A stretch of DNA of 64,000 nucleotides from Erigeron canadensis (lineage: Eukaryota; Streptophyta; Magnoliopsida; Asterales; Asteraceae): the NCBI RefSeq assembly GCF_010389155.1, contig NC_057761.1, forward strand, positions 44,440,213 through 44,504,212, written 5' to 3'. A model generated the notes under the pieces. The model searched no databases. It was not told the DNA's origin and saw only the letters and a list, made by a program, of their open reading frames with translations. The position numbers and the translations under genes were made by a program. Below, piece after piece: positions 48,832-61,600 of this stretch. Position 1 is the first letter of the stretch. Each line of letters begins with the position of its first letter.

Positions 48832-50951
48832 TCATGTGAATACGTGCACACCGCTATCCATGTTACTAGTCGTGCTAACATTTTCTGTTGCATTTGCGTC
48901 CCTTTTCTTCCCCCACTCATGTAGCCGTAGATGCAGCTCAGCAGCCGCGATCAAAAAATACACTGCTTGTATCGGTTTTAGTATGTCAATTACAGCCTTT
49001 AACGTCTCTAGTCTTAGATCATCCGCCATATGTAACAATTCTTCCATATCATCCTCTTTTGAGTCCAACGTCCCTTGCACTTTCTCCTCAGTTTCATTTT
49101 GTTCGTCATGGTTCCTGTTTTCACTCCTACTCATTTCAGATACCACGTTTGAAAGCTCAACCATTGATTTGTCAGCTGCTGACTCCTGTAGTTTCGCATA
49201 CTTTTCACTTAATTTTCGTTCATTATGTATTGTTTTTCGTTGTAACTCGTCGATTTGCTTCATTTGACTTGCATCCAAATCACCTAGATCTCCGGTTGTT
49301 AGTCCACGGACGAGATCTCCAAGTTTAGCTTCTAGTTGAATACCTTATTAGATAAGAGATGTACATAGAAGTTTAGTTAAAATGGACTATATAGAACTGT
49401 CACGCCTTATATTGAATAGATGGAAAACAATGTTTTGTAAGATACAATCTAACATACTCTACAAATGTTTCAATAGGAGAATATCTATGTTGTCTAAGAA
49501 AATTGTCCAAAGATTGTTGGACCTGATTACCTAAATTTTAGATGTGCAAAGTACCTATCTCATTTAGTCAAACTTTTCATCGTTACCCGAAAACCACCCA
49601 ATCTAAATGAAATCTTCTTTTAGAAATTCGGAGATTTACGGATAAAAAAAAAAATGAAACTGCTAAATGAAGCCCTCAAGAATTCTTTTAATGTGCATAA
49701 AAAGATTGTATATTTCAATATCAAAAGTTCACCTTTGAATTTTATAGTAAGTGTACAACTATTTAATGCATCTTAATGAAAATCGTTAGTATTTCTTTTA
49801 ACAAAACCTAAAAAAATGGAGAAATGTATTGAAAATTATTACTCTAGATTTTGTTGAAAGAAGTCATTAGATGGATAAAACTAAGAGTGTCCACTCCTTG
49901 AAAACACTAATTTCTCATTTAACTTTCTCTAAATCATATTGCCTCATTAATCTTTGTACTCAAACATTATTAACTTTAGTTAGTCTAATTTTTTTTAACA
50001 ACAGTGGTGATTGACTTAGTGACATTGCCTCTTCATCGTCCGGTAGAGATTGACCACGTCACAAGCATAGTCAATCCGAAGGCATGACTGCGGTGGAAGT
50101 CTCACGACTGTTCTGGAGGAAACCAGCTAAATGCTAGAAAAAAAATCATGTCCTACCTCATTGGCAAGGACTTCCCGATATGTATTTCAAAGGTTTTGAA
50201 CTCATGACTAACATTTGGCTGAAAGACACAGAGGACATTAAATCCCAAGGACTAGTCTAAGCTTCATTAATAGATTCATATTGAACAAAATTAAGTGTAC
50301 GTTGTATGAAAAATAGAAAAGCATAAATTTTTTGAAGTTGTTTTAAGATTTGTAGAGTAGATGGTTGGAATGACTAATAATGGGCTAATGGCTACACCAC
50401 CACCACCACAACAATTGTACTCAATACTAGCACAAGCAAAGCAAGCAAAGTATGAGAAAATGAGTTGCAAACAGTATTACCTCTATCAGATGAAAAAAAC
50501 GAGTACAAATTTATCAAAACTAATTCATATTTAAAATGAAATTGGCCAGATGGAGAGAGAAAAAGAGACGATCGAATGGGCTAGAAGTACCTGATTTGGA
50601 GTATAATAGATGAATGGCTAAGGTTGGCCTCCACCCTCCAATCCAAAGAAAGGCATCCTCAAGTTTGCTCCTCCAAGTGGGTTTAAACATGGAAAGAGCG
50701 TCTCTTTTCTCCCAATTCGATTTGGCTTGATAGTAATGTTCGTAATGTCGTATAACTCTTTCTATCAAAGGAACCAAGACAGCCTCGTCGTCGTCGTTGT
50801 GGTTGTAATTAGATGCCGAAACAAGTTCCTCGAGATACGAATTCTGTTCGGAGATCCAACATTCGAAGAATTTGTGGAATGTTTCACGGTTGGGAGTATC
50901 TGTATGCATTGCTTGAGCCATAAAAGCAGCGCTATTAGGCTGAATTGACAT
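48832..50951 (-). CDS. DOG1-domain protein (2 exons, 290 aa)
   Basis: Member of the plant DOG1 family (seed dormancy, ABA and salt response, pollen aperture proteins), related to the DOG1 region of TGA bZIP factors but without a bZIP. Exons: 50951-50591 and 49343-48832, joined in phase (G|GT) to 873 nt. The N-terminal half has FHKFFECWISEQNSYLEEL and the WRSKLEDAFLWIGGWRP block; the C-terminal half has LVRGLTTGDLGDL, a DELQRKTI region and a closing helix with AAAELHLRLHEWGKKRD. These are hallmark DOG1 segments. ATG 50951 was chosen; an upstream in-frame ATG at 51101 would add 50 His/Asn-rich residues unlike the family, and ATGs at 50921 and 50909 are also possible. Which subfamily it belongs to cannot be told here. 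Confidence 0.85.
49989..50265 (-). mobile_element. SINE-like element in the DOG1-like intron
   Basis: On the minus strand it has a weak box B-like ATGAGTTCAAAAC near 50205 and a body shared with 31867-32007, and ends in an A run (T run at 49989-49997). It lies in sense with the host gene inside its 1.25-kb intron. Confidence 0.5.
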
Positions 50952-51531
50952 AATGATGGGTGAATGATTATTATTATTATTTGTAGCAAGAGAAATGATG
51001 CAAGTTGATAAAAGTACACTTTGAGGATTGAATTTAAGATGGTGATGACGATGGGATGTATTTTGTATATGCATATTGACATGAGTAGAGGCCGGGTGCA
51101 CAAGTTGAATCCTTAACTAACCACCAAATACAAAAACATTATTTGGTTAGAGGGGAGTACGTGTTTGTTTTTTTGCATGCACCTCAAACAAATGCAAAAC
51201 CATGGGCGAATGCTCAATACTACTTACTTATTATCCCTTTAAAATAAATATAAAATGCTAAATGGGTGAAATTACAATTTTGGTATTCGGAACAAATATC
51301 ATATCAATGTCCGATGAAACATCATCAGCATAGAACACAAGATACTAACTGCATTTTGTAACTGTGACCCTACAATTTTCATATTGTGGACCCATATAAT
51401 CACTTGGTGACGATACTAACTGATTTATGATTAATTGGTTATCCCTCTGTATATTAAAAGATAAGGTTTATGTGATAATCATTCACATATGAACATATGT
51501 AATACTTCTTCTGTCCCATTATAAGTGTTTA

Positions 51532-51663
51532 TTGGGAAGTGATATTAGTACCACAAAAATTGATTAATTTACCACAACTTTGCATTAACTGAATGTACAG
51601 TGTGCTGTAATACTTGTATTGTGTGGTAAATGAATCAATTTCGGTGGTACGAATATCATTTCT
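51532..51663. mobile_element. small palindromic MITE
   Basis: The arms GAAGTGATATTAGTACCAC and (inverted) GAAATGATATTCGTACCAC continue through AAATTGATT-ATTTACCAC. It interrupts the outer Stowaway. Confidence 0.6.
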
Positions 51664-51824
51664 CTTTTTTTTTTTTAATTTTCAAAGTCTTTTTTTTTCA
51701 ACTTTGATCTTAAATACATATTCTTTTTACAGTATATAATTCTTAATGAAAGTGATACAAATAAAAACGCATCTAAGTTCTGATTCATATAAATTTCATC
51801 AAGTATTATATAACATAAACAATA

Positions 51825-52080
51825 CTCCATCCGTCCCACTAAAAGTGTCCAGTTTTGAATTTTCAAAGTCTTTTTTGTGCAACTTTGACCTTAAATATAT
51901 TTGTTTGTGTTATATGATATTTGATGAAAGTTATAAGAATTTATTCGGTTTTAGACGTGCTTCCATTGATATAACTTTTATCGAATATCATGTAACATAA
52001 TAAGAAATTTTTATGGTCAAATTTATAAAACGAAGACCTTGAAAATTCAAAGTATGACACATATGATGAGACAGAGGGAG
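51825..52080. mobile_element. Stowaway-type MITE (inner)
   Basis: The ends CTCCATCCGTCCCACTAAAA and (inverted) CTCCCTCTGTCTCATCATAT are flanked by TA (51823-51824, 52081-52082). 256 bp. Confidence 0.75.
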
Positions 52081-52294
52081 TAATATTTAAGGTCAAATTT
52101 TTAGAAAAAAAACTTGGAAAATTCAAAACATAACATTTATAGTGAGACGAATAGAGTATTAAGTATAACTTAATCGATCTGTTCATGTATAAACAAAGTT
52201 ATTCATATATACTATTTATTTATGAACATATCAAGTTATCAAATTATAACTTATAAGTTCTAATGATTTTTTTTAATTCAAATGATTTTTACAT

Positions 52295-52635
52295 TAACTG
52301 TCAAATAGCTTCATCTAGATCATTTAATTTCAAACCATGTTGACTATGATAACGTGACTATCATTTAGCTAACATGAACTCAACTAATTGAGGTGACATT
52401 GTTGCATTGCTTATGTGGCCTTTATTTTACGCTTTATGATCCATACACCACCATTTATTAGTAGTACACCACCTAATATGTTTTAAGGTGTTGTACAGTA
52501 TAATAATATGAACCATGTATGGTGGTGTATGACAAAAAATTATGTTCTCTTAGTTAAATGAGTATGTGTCTGTTAAAATGATAGTTACGCTATCATGGTT
52601 AACAATGACCTAGATGACGCAACTTGATAACTTTA
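52295..52635. mobile_element. inverted-repeat MITE
   Basis: The left arm (TCATCTAGATCATT, CCATGTTGACTATGATAACG) pairs with the reverse complement of the right arm (TCATCTAGGTCATT, CCATGATAGCGTAACTATCA). A second inner pair is ATACACCACCA with TGGTGGTGTAT. Confidence 0.6.
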
Positions 52636-52965
52636 AATCCTAGTATATTTATACTTTTCTCTTGGCATCAATTACGTACACTAATCGTCACCAGGCGCCA
52701 CCACCACCATCATTTGCGTCAACATCATATCGCTATTGCTATCACCGTTGCTGTCGCATTGCACGAAGTAGTAGTTCTCTTATACTAATTGATACTTCCT
52801 TTGGCTTTTGTCACTACCCATTTTGAAATAGATTATTGTCAAAAAGATAGATAATTAATTAAACTAATTTATATTTTGTCGCTTGCTAAAGAGTATCTAA
52901 TCCATTTTTCTCAAAAAAAAGTAATTTATTTCCCTTTAAATTAATCATACGTGTTTGTACATATG

Positions 52966-53756
52966 GGGTGAGTTATTTTGATAACTCACAAATAAAATAG
53001 AACGCGAGAACAATTCTGGGCTACATATTCCCCCAACTTTTCTCTCTCTTCAATTAAATAAGAAAATTCATCCAAATCATTCAAAATGTTTTATCTTACA
53101 AACCGTAAATCGTTAGATGAAAAAATAAGTATGAGTAATCTTAAAATTTCGTCCTCTTTCATCAGAGATGCAATTCGATATATTTAGACGACTTTTTAAT
53201 TTTTATTTTTTTTATAGTTACACATAACCTACACATGTGTAAGTTGAAAGAAAATTGTGATTCTGAGGATATTCATAAATAGTGGCTGGTATGGGTGATA
53301 GGTCATTGAAGGTGATAGGTCATAGTGTGGTAGTTCATAGAGGGTGATAGGTCAAAGGGGGTGATCGGTGATGGGTGATCTACCTAACGGGCTCTGCCCT
53401 TAGCCGCTATGACTCCGTCATGGACTGACGGGCTCCGCCCTTGGCCACCATGGCTCTGCCATGGATTGACGGGCTCCGTTTTTAACCTTCATTGTTGTGT
53501 ACATATGGTTATTTACTAATTTAAAAATGAAAACAAAGATCCCCAACATGTGTAGGTACACAAGTACAAAGAGAAAAAAAACAAAAGTTACAAAGTATAT
53601 CGAATTGCATCTCTAATGAAAGAGGACAAAATTTTAAGACTACCCATATTTTTTTTTCATCTAACAATTTACGGTTTGTAAGATAAAGCATTTTGAATAG
53701 CTTGGATGAATTATTCTCACGTTTTTTTTTTATTTGTGAGTTTTTAAATAACCATT
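52966..53756. mobile_element. large foldback element with internal tandem repeats
   Basis: Arms of over 200 bp (about 52966-53200 and 53595-53756) are inverted copies, including ACTCACAAATAAAA, ATTCAAAATG-TTTATCTTA and GATGCAATTCGATATA. The centre has repeated GGTGATAGGTCA (53298-53380) and GACGGGCTCCG units (53389-53480). The arms resemble repeats at 23.8-24.2 and 37.6-37.9 kb. Confidence 0.7.
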
Positions 53757-53889
53757 TCTTTTATACGTATATAGACATTTATTAATTAAGTGACAACTGA
53801 ATTCCTCTATGAGGTTCAATTGTAAATGATATAACTCTACTCTCTACATGAGATGTTATGTGATTTTTTATTATTATTTTTTTTTGTAA

Positions 53890-54075
53890 AGTGAGTTTCG
53901 ATTCAGACATGTTGGAGACAATTTTAACCATAGATTTTCTGGACCTTCAACCCCTCATGAAAAATTTCTTTGAGATGAGAATCCCAAGACTCGAACCTGA
54001 GATGTTGGTTAAACTCACTCTGGGATCCACATAGTGGATTTAGAAAATACCCTTTTAAGCCGGTGGTTAGATGTT
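53890..54075 (-). repeat. SINE-like dispersed repeat
   Basis: The minus strand has AGGTTCGAGTCTTGGGATTC, a tRNA-like box B, followed by a body ending near CAACATGTCTGAATCG. Box A is not clear, so the class is tentative. Confidence 0.35.
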
Positions 54076-54607
54076 ATGTGATTTGATTGATATAATAATG
54101 TGGATAAAATTTGATAGATTATGTGTTGATTAATAAAAAAGTGTTAAATTGTGTGTACAGTAAAAGATGGAAATAAATTGTAAGTGTATACTGTGTATTA
54201 TTGTGATGAAAGTACGAAGTAAACAATGTGAAAGGATGCGGGTTATGTGTTCAGCCTTTCTCAGTTTCTTTGATTGATTTTTGGAAGTATTAGTTTTGGC
54301 CGTTATGCACACTGAATTAATTAATATTTTACTTTTTTTTTTACTAAAACCCCCCATTCACTTTCGAACTCTGACTTTATTTTCGTACAAGATATATTGC
54401 TGGATATATGGTTTTTACAAATGACTACATATTTTAATATTAATATATATTTATATTTTATACACATAACACAGCACTTCACTTTTTAGATGACGACAAA
54501 AGTTTATATGAATTTACACTGATGAAAACAAAATACAAAAAATGAATTTGACAAGAATGATTTTTTGTGATACTCATATTCTAGCAAATAAAAACATATA
54601 AATCAAC

Positions 54608-54656
<49 letters not shown>

Positions 54657-57123
54657 AGTAGATAAATCACTCATAAAACAATAATCTAAAATTATTCATG
54701 AAACAATAATATACTTAATATGCAAAGATTTGTAGAAACTAAACAAATCTAACATTACAAACATAATATGACGAGAATCATTAAACAATTATTGGAAGCT
54801 TCATTAGTTTGTTACTTACAAGTGTTGGAGTAAAATTCTTTAATCAGTGATGCCGCCGACGTTAACAATGTGAATATCAAAAAGGTTTATGAAGATTGAA
54901 GGGGTTAAAATATTTACTTTTTGGACTAAACAATATATCCATACGAAATTAAAATCAAAAAAGTGAGAGGGAGTTTAGTGAAAATGAAACTAAGGGCTTT
55001 TAAGTCATTTAATAATTTATGTAGTGTGCATAGTAATTCTTTTCTTTGAGCAAATTAGCTCCCGAAACTTATCAACCGTCATCAGAAAATTTTACCGTGT
55101 GTAACATGAATACTCGATCCGTATCTTTTTCTATTTGCCTATTAGATTAGATTTTGGATTGGACAAGTTGCCAACTTGTTGTTTCTTGGTACTTTAACCA
55201 CTTTTTGTCTGAAATCAGCAAAAAAGTCAAAGAAACATAAATAATCAAATGTTGAATAAAAGGTCACATGTGGACAAACTAGCTTATATACTTCTGTCAA
55301 CTGTTATCATTCTATTATTAAATTAAGTTTTAAAAATATGAATTAAATTGATTTATTATTATTCATTATTTTCATCTTCCATCTTTGAAGGTTTCCTTGC
55401 ACCGACGTACTAGATGGTAGTATTAATTCTTTGAATCAGATTGTATTCTTTTAATTGTTTAATTTTATGTTAAGTCAATTTTATACATATAGATGAAAAT
55501 AAAGATTTTTACATATTATATACCTGTAATTCTGTGAACAACTTATAAACACTAAAAATAGAGGGATATATAATATAAAATTCTAAACTCAAGAAACGTC
55601 TTAATATAGAAATTTATAGCAATTGGTGTACCTAAAAGTTTTAACGGGTGATGGGTTGGTTTTATTGGAAAATGACAACTGAATATTTTAATGTAAATGG
55701 GCAAATTGATGAAAAGTTGAAAACAAATGCATTTATTTGAAGTTGTCTTTTACTCTTTACATGCATTCTCAAAGGTGTATTCTTATGGAGTGTTTTGTTT
55801 GGTTCTCTTTTATTAGTAAGCACCTCCAATATAAAATTTATTTCAACATCAATTCATCATATTACTGTATGTTACAATCAGCTTGTTAGAAATTATTATT
55901 TTCAATAAACTTGTCCTTTCAATGTATAAATTTTCCTCAACTTCATAACTGAGACCATCATCATATTTGTTACACCTATTTAATAACAGAGAATCTATAG
56001 ATCAACTAATTCGATTACTATGCAACCACATGCGTACATAAATGAAGATCACAAGTTTAAATCTTAAATGAAAAAACTAAATAATATGATATATGTGTGA
56101 AAAATTGTGAGTCACTAAGGCATGACATCTATACGGCATACGTTCTGGGTATTAAGACGGTACATGAGACCAGTCGGTTCTCACCCATTTAACTCTGAGA
56201 ATCAGTCTTCGATTTTTAAATTTTGTAATTTCGCGAAAATTAAGTGTTAGATACCTAAACTTTCAATAGGTGCAACAACGCTCCGTGTTATCACCGAGAA
56301 GAGTTTTCAGTCAGTTCACTAATCGAGCTTTGACCTAAAAGTCATAACTCACATTTGGGTGTTCGCCAACAATCAAACAATATCAAAAATAATCAAAAAG
56401 GAAACCAATATGTTATATGTCTAAGCACACATATAAAGCCACTTCCCCATAGGCCCATAATACTAGAATGTATACATCATCATATATAGACATACGAGAT
56501 GGGTACCCACACAATGCGGCGGCGGTGACGGCAACGGATGGTGATGGTGGCTGTGGTGGTAACGATATGGTTATTAATCTAAAAGTAATTGATATAAATG
56601 TTGTTGTAGTTATTTTATGGTGAAGGGATTGATCTAAAAGTAATCGATGAAAAATACAAAATCATGTTGTTCAAGTTAGTAGTAAAAGAGAGTAAGTAAT
56701 ACAACCCAAAATACAATGAAAATGATAAGTTCCTCCTAATCCCCAACTTCAACCCAAGAAGGTGTGCTTGTGTTCTTGAAGTTTTAGGTGAGAACATTGG
56801 TGGGTGTAAGTTTAGGACGTGGAGGGATGATCAAAAGCTCCTAGCACGCATGAATCAAATTTTCATGAACTTATTCAAGCTCAAATCCAACTTGAGCTCA
56901 TCCCAATTAATTCATGCTACCTTTAGTAAACCGAACTTGCTTAATTGTCAATGGTTTCTGATGAATACTTTTGAACTATCCAAGTATTTTAATCAACCTC
57001 TGAACTATTAGGTGCAAACATAATTCTCCCATGCTAAAAAAAATATACTTTTATTGTCAATTGGTTTTGAAAATTGAACCTCATATATGGTAGGCTTTTT
57101 GAGTTGTTTGGTGCAGTGATTCT
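54076..57123. other. AT-rich intergenic region
   Basis: Includes the (AT)n tract at 54610-54653 and a short GGC-rich patch at 56516-56560. I see no gene, RNA gene or delimited transposon. Confidence 0.4.
54610..54653. repeat. (AT)n microsatellite
   Basis: About 21 uninterrupted TA units. Confidence 0.9.
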
Positions 57124-57272
57124 ATCACAAGTCTTCCCCAAACTTGCATCATGATTCATGAAGCAGTTGTGTCGTATCTCGTCAAGCTTGTGGTATTGCT
57201 TGGGACAATTAACATTAGACTTGCAGCACGACCGTCCATAAATAGGGCAAATTGCAGAGACAATATACTTGC
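57124..57272 (-). pseudogene. possible relic of a secretory phospholipase A2-like exon
   Basis: The minus strand reads ICPIYGRSCCKSNVNCPKQ, then LDEIRHNCFMNHDAS. This echoes the YGxxC calcium loop and the LDxCCxxHDxC active-site helix of plant secretory PLA2. One active-site cysteine and several others are missing, there is no start codon and no neighbouring exon. Low certainty. Confidence 0.25.
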
Positions 57273-57841
57273 TTCCAAAAAATTGTAGCTTGGTCTTTAA
57301 ATGAAAAATTAAGGCTCCACACTACAGTAACAATTGTTTACGGCAAATATACCTTATCAATTGACAAACGTATTAAAGGAAAGTATCTAAGTCGAATGCC
57401 AGCTTAAGATAAACAGTATGGACCTTCAAAAGTTGCAAACCGAAAATGTTAACCTTAGAATGCTTTTCTATTTTACTTATGAACCACAAACTTGAAAATG
57501 TTGTAAATTACTGTATTCAACAGTTCTATGCAACTTGCCCAAAGTAACGTGACTTTTATCACGAGTTATGCTAAACTTAATCATCAATGCATAAGGATAA
57601 TAGGATAATTGTTGATGCCTCGTAGCTATTGAACACGTGAATAGAAAAGACCCATGAGGGTTTTCCTTTTAATATATTTGTGAATAATATGCAGTCTTAC
57701 AATATACAACACACAATTTCTTTAAACAAGACCGGCAGGAAACATTTTACATGATATGCATATCTGGCAGCGTGCTCTGATCTGACGTGCACCAAGCTGT
57801 TATCACTTAATGATTTCAAGTTTCCTTGTTAAATTACTGAC

Positions 57842-57914
57842 ATGACTTCAACTTCCCGTGTTCCATGCAGAACCGAAATGACTTCAAGTTCCCTTGTTCC
57901 CATGCAGAACCGAA
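57842..57914. repeat. 36-37 bp tandem duplication
   Basis: Two units start at 57842 and 57878 with ATGACTTCAA, CTTGTTCC/CGTGTTCC and ATGCAGAACCGAA. They lie about 750 bp past the CDKE stop codon. Confidence 0.75.
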
Positions 57915-58647
57915 AGTGTTTTAGACCTCCTAATATGCTGTATTCAGGAAATGGGGATAAAGTGTAGTAGTCACATACCAAGGTATTTATGAGTTTACTT
58001 ATTTTAAAATAGCATACAATTGCTGAGTCGTCAACCCGGCACAACCTTTCTGGACACGCAATAATATTACTAATCTTATCCCAAAACACAACCAAAAATT
58101 GGACTCGCACATTGAAAATTTTTAGTTACATGTAAATATATCCGATTCCACTTAATTGCCTCAAAAAAGAAAATGTTTTTAGAGTACAAAAACTAGTAAG
58201 AGGCATATAATATAATAGAGTGGACAATTCGTGATTCACTACTTCAGGAAAAATAAATGAACTACATTGACTGAGGCTACAAAACAAAACCATATTACGC
58301 TTGAGTAAAGCTTACACTATGATATCTATGACGACAGATATGTAACTTTACTTAAAAAACACTTCCAAAAACTAACAAGCATATATTGCAAATACTTAGG
58401 GACATCGCAGATGAGATATATTGCATCAGTAGGTATTTATTGATTTAAAAGGCAAATAGGTGTTATGGTTCATGTTTTAATAAATCTACATCTCTTTTAC
58501 CAACTGCCAACCAAAAGCTTCGGCATAAGATTGGCAGAAACCATATTGAAGTTATGATCACATAACCTATGCTATTTGATACATTTACATGGAAGTGGAT
58601 TAAATTTCTCAATAGTAATGAATTTTATAAACTGTATAATAACTACC

Positions 58648-61600
58648 TCAAAAACGCCTTGATTTCTGTTGCGGATATCCAGGCATCCCCATTCCATCTT
58701 TTCTTCTTAACTGGTTTCATAGAGAAAAAAGCATCAGAGTGTTGCGCAAAAGCTGGACAAGATGATCAATATAACAAAAAAAAATAAACATATTTGAAAC
58801 CTGTTGCTGCTGTTGATGAGGCTGGGCAGCAACACCACGCTGAATGGGGATATTTCCCGGATTCATTGCACTACCCATTCCAGCCTGAGAGGCAAGATTA
58901 TAAGCCGCCATATTCTGTTGCTGCATCCTTTGCACGCCAACCATATGCACTGGCCGTGGAGCATTTCTATTTGCCATTGCATGAGGGCCTCCCATACCCC
59001 CAGACTGGTTAGATGCCTGATGAAATCATTAGAAAATGGGTAATTTGTCCAAATGTGTATTTGCTCTTTTTATAAAATGTAATTGCTAAAATCTCTACAT
59101 CATATGTACTCACAAGGCACAACATTAGTTTGTACAACAAGGGCTCCTATAACACAATTAATGAGTCCAAAATACATTTCAATGATATATTTTAAGAAAA
59201 CAAAAACACATCAATCATTTACGAAAGGAGTGGTGATTTCCAACGCAGAATCAACTTAGTATCGAATGATCAGGTCAAAATCAGGTAAGAAAATCAAAGA
59301 AGGCCCATAACCGTTACGTACAAATCTCTATGAATTTGGAACCTACTTTGGTGCAAAGATATTCTAGAGAATGTTTTAAGACATGTTAAAACAATATTAA
59401 GAGAGCATTCGAATATATCTTTTACATTTAGCAGATATCATATTTCCACAATTTAGGGTGTTCTATGTTCTCTTGGAAGCTGATAGATGATCTATATTTC
59501 TAGACAGCTAATAACAGGCATACTTTCGAAAGTATAAACTACAAAAACTTGCATGCAACAATTAAATCAAATAAAAGTATGAATCATGCATTAAAATGGT
59601 AAACTAATCGCAGCGTAATGTAGTATCAGGTAATGTGGTAAATGCACCATGATACAGCAAGAACATCAAGCTGTCCACATATGCAAGAAAATTATTGACT
59701 TATATCTGTATCATAAATATGGTAATACAACTATCATTAGATATACTTTAATACATACACGAATTACTGATTTTCATGAGTAACATTTAGAACACTATAT
59801 CATTAGTCCAAAAAGTACATAACTTTTTTCCTGGGAATCAAAGATACGGAAGTACATCGTAGATACTTTATGTCAAATGATGAAATGATCTAGCACAATA
59901 CACTATGATAAAACTAAGATATGGATCTAGGTTGATATCGGTTATTAATGCTAAAACAAGTCAACAAAATAAAATGAAGAAAAAGGTTTTCTGTATATGA
60001 AGCAGATCTATTTCATGGATTGTAAGAAAAGCAAAGAACAAGGTCAAATTAGTACTTCAGAGGCCAAATCTGCATGAGCATCATAAAGCATGTACAAGCA
60101 TACCTGTTGAGCTGGCTGAAGACTTGCTGTACCCTCAAAATCTGTGTTTGTGTCCACAGGACGAGTTGGATAATTCACAATTTTCTCTCCAGGTTGAGGA
60201 GGCACCAGTGCACTGAGCATTACAGTTTAAAAAGATACCTCATCAAACATAATGATATAGATGCATACATGTAACAGCTACCAAAAGTATGAAATTGTTA
60301 ACTTAAAAAAGTTCAAGTATGTAAACAGCAATACAAATCAGCAAAACCAAAGCAACAAAATACACATAATGATACAAAAAAAAAACCTTTGAGAAAGAAA
60401 CCTTACTTGCGTCCGGGTAAAGGTTCCATCCGAAAATACCTACATAGATAAAAGCCGTTAGATAGAGTATATTGTATTTGAAAACACACAGTAAAAGGAT
60501 CATTTTTGTTCACAGTCAATCTTGGAAACACAAACACACATTCAGGTTTTAGCCAATACTCAAGTGAAACCACAATGGAGTAGAAGATAGTGGGCCTACC
60601 AGAGTGAAGTTTGGTTAATTGTACAGAAATTATAGCTGAATTCAAATTCTGACAGCTTGAATATTATTTGCGAAAACTATTTGTAGGCAATCATTAGAAA
60701 CTTGTTATACACCAAGACAAAATACCAATAGATATTTCAACAACATATAATTCTACATTCACAGTTTAGCTATGACCAACCAGTATTGCTCAAAGGCACA
60801 TGCCGTTTATATGTATATGACGCCTGTACGTACATATGTATGTATGCATGGGAAGAGAGAGAGAGAGAGAGAGAGAACACAGAGAGAGAGAGACAGAGAC
60901 TGAGACTCACTCATGATCAAGAGCTTGTGCAGCTGTTAAACGTTTTCGTGGATCATATCTGCAATAAACAATATGCAAAGAGAAAATATATATTTCAGTA
61001 AATTAATTAAGAAAATCAACTAGCCAAATATATTAAGATATTCATCAAGAACTTGAATGATTATTTTTGTAAAGTGAGCCTTTTTGCATGTGAAACCACC
61101 TCCAATCGAGGGAAGGGTTCATTGATAGTCACGGGATAACCTTAATAAAAAAAACCTCATCCAGTCATCAGTATGAGCCTTTTTGGAATGTGAACAAGAT
61201 TAGCAAATGAAAATATAGAGCTCCCCATTGTTGCCTCTACTTTGTGAAAGCTTTGATAAGTGCGTATTAACAAGGTTAGACCCTACAACATTGTTCATTT
61301 ACTCAACAATCCAATTTGTGAACAAGGAGGTGGCATGTTCCATTATGCACCATAGCTAGTAAATAGATATTCATAACAACACTTTTCCACATGGTAGATA
61401 TTCATTGAATAGTTCATTAATTAGCATGTTATTAACTCTGCTTTATGGAAAGGTTTGCAAGTTGAGGAACAGCACATACTCCAACATTTTAGAGAGAAGA
61501 TCATATGCAGGATGTTTTACAGAGAGATGAACAACGCTGTTAAGACCAGGACTATCACTGTAAGGATCACAGATTGTAGGTGTAAGATGATGATCACAGA

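Larger units (their letters stand above)
51505..52156. mobile_element. Stowaway-type MITE (outer), interrupted twice
   Basis: The left end CTTCTTCTGTCCCATTATAA and right end (inverted) CTCTATTCGTCTCACTATAA are flanked by TA at 51503-51504 and 52157-52158. Two other MITEs sit inside it (51532-51663 and 51825-52080). Both the outer and inner copies contain TTTTCAAAGTCTTTTTT. Confidence 0.65.

Noticed and set aside
48836..49328. Two long plus-strand frames (143 and 146 codons)
   Set aside because: They are antisense shadows of DOG1-like exon 2, which has clear domain similarity.
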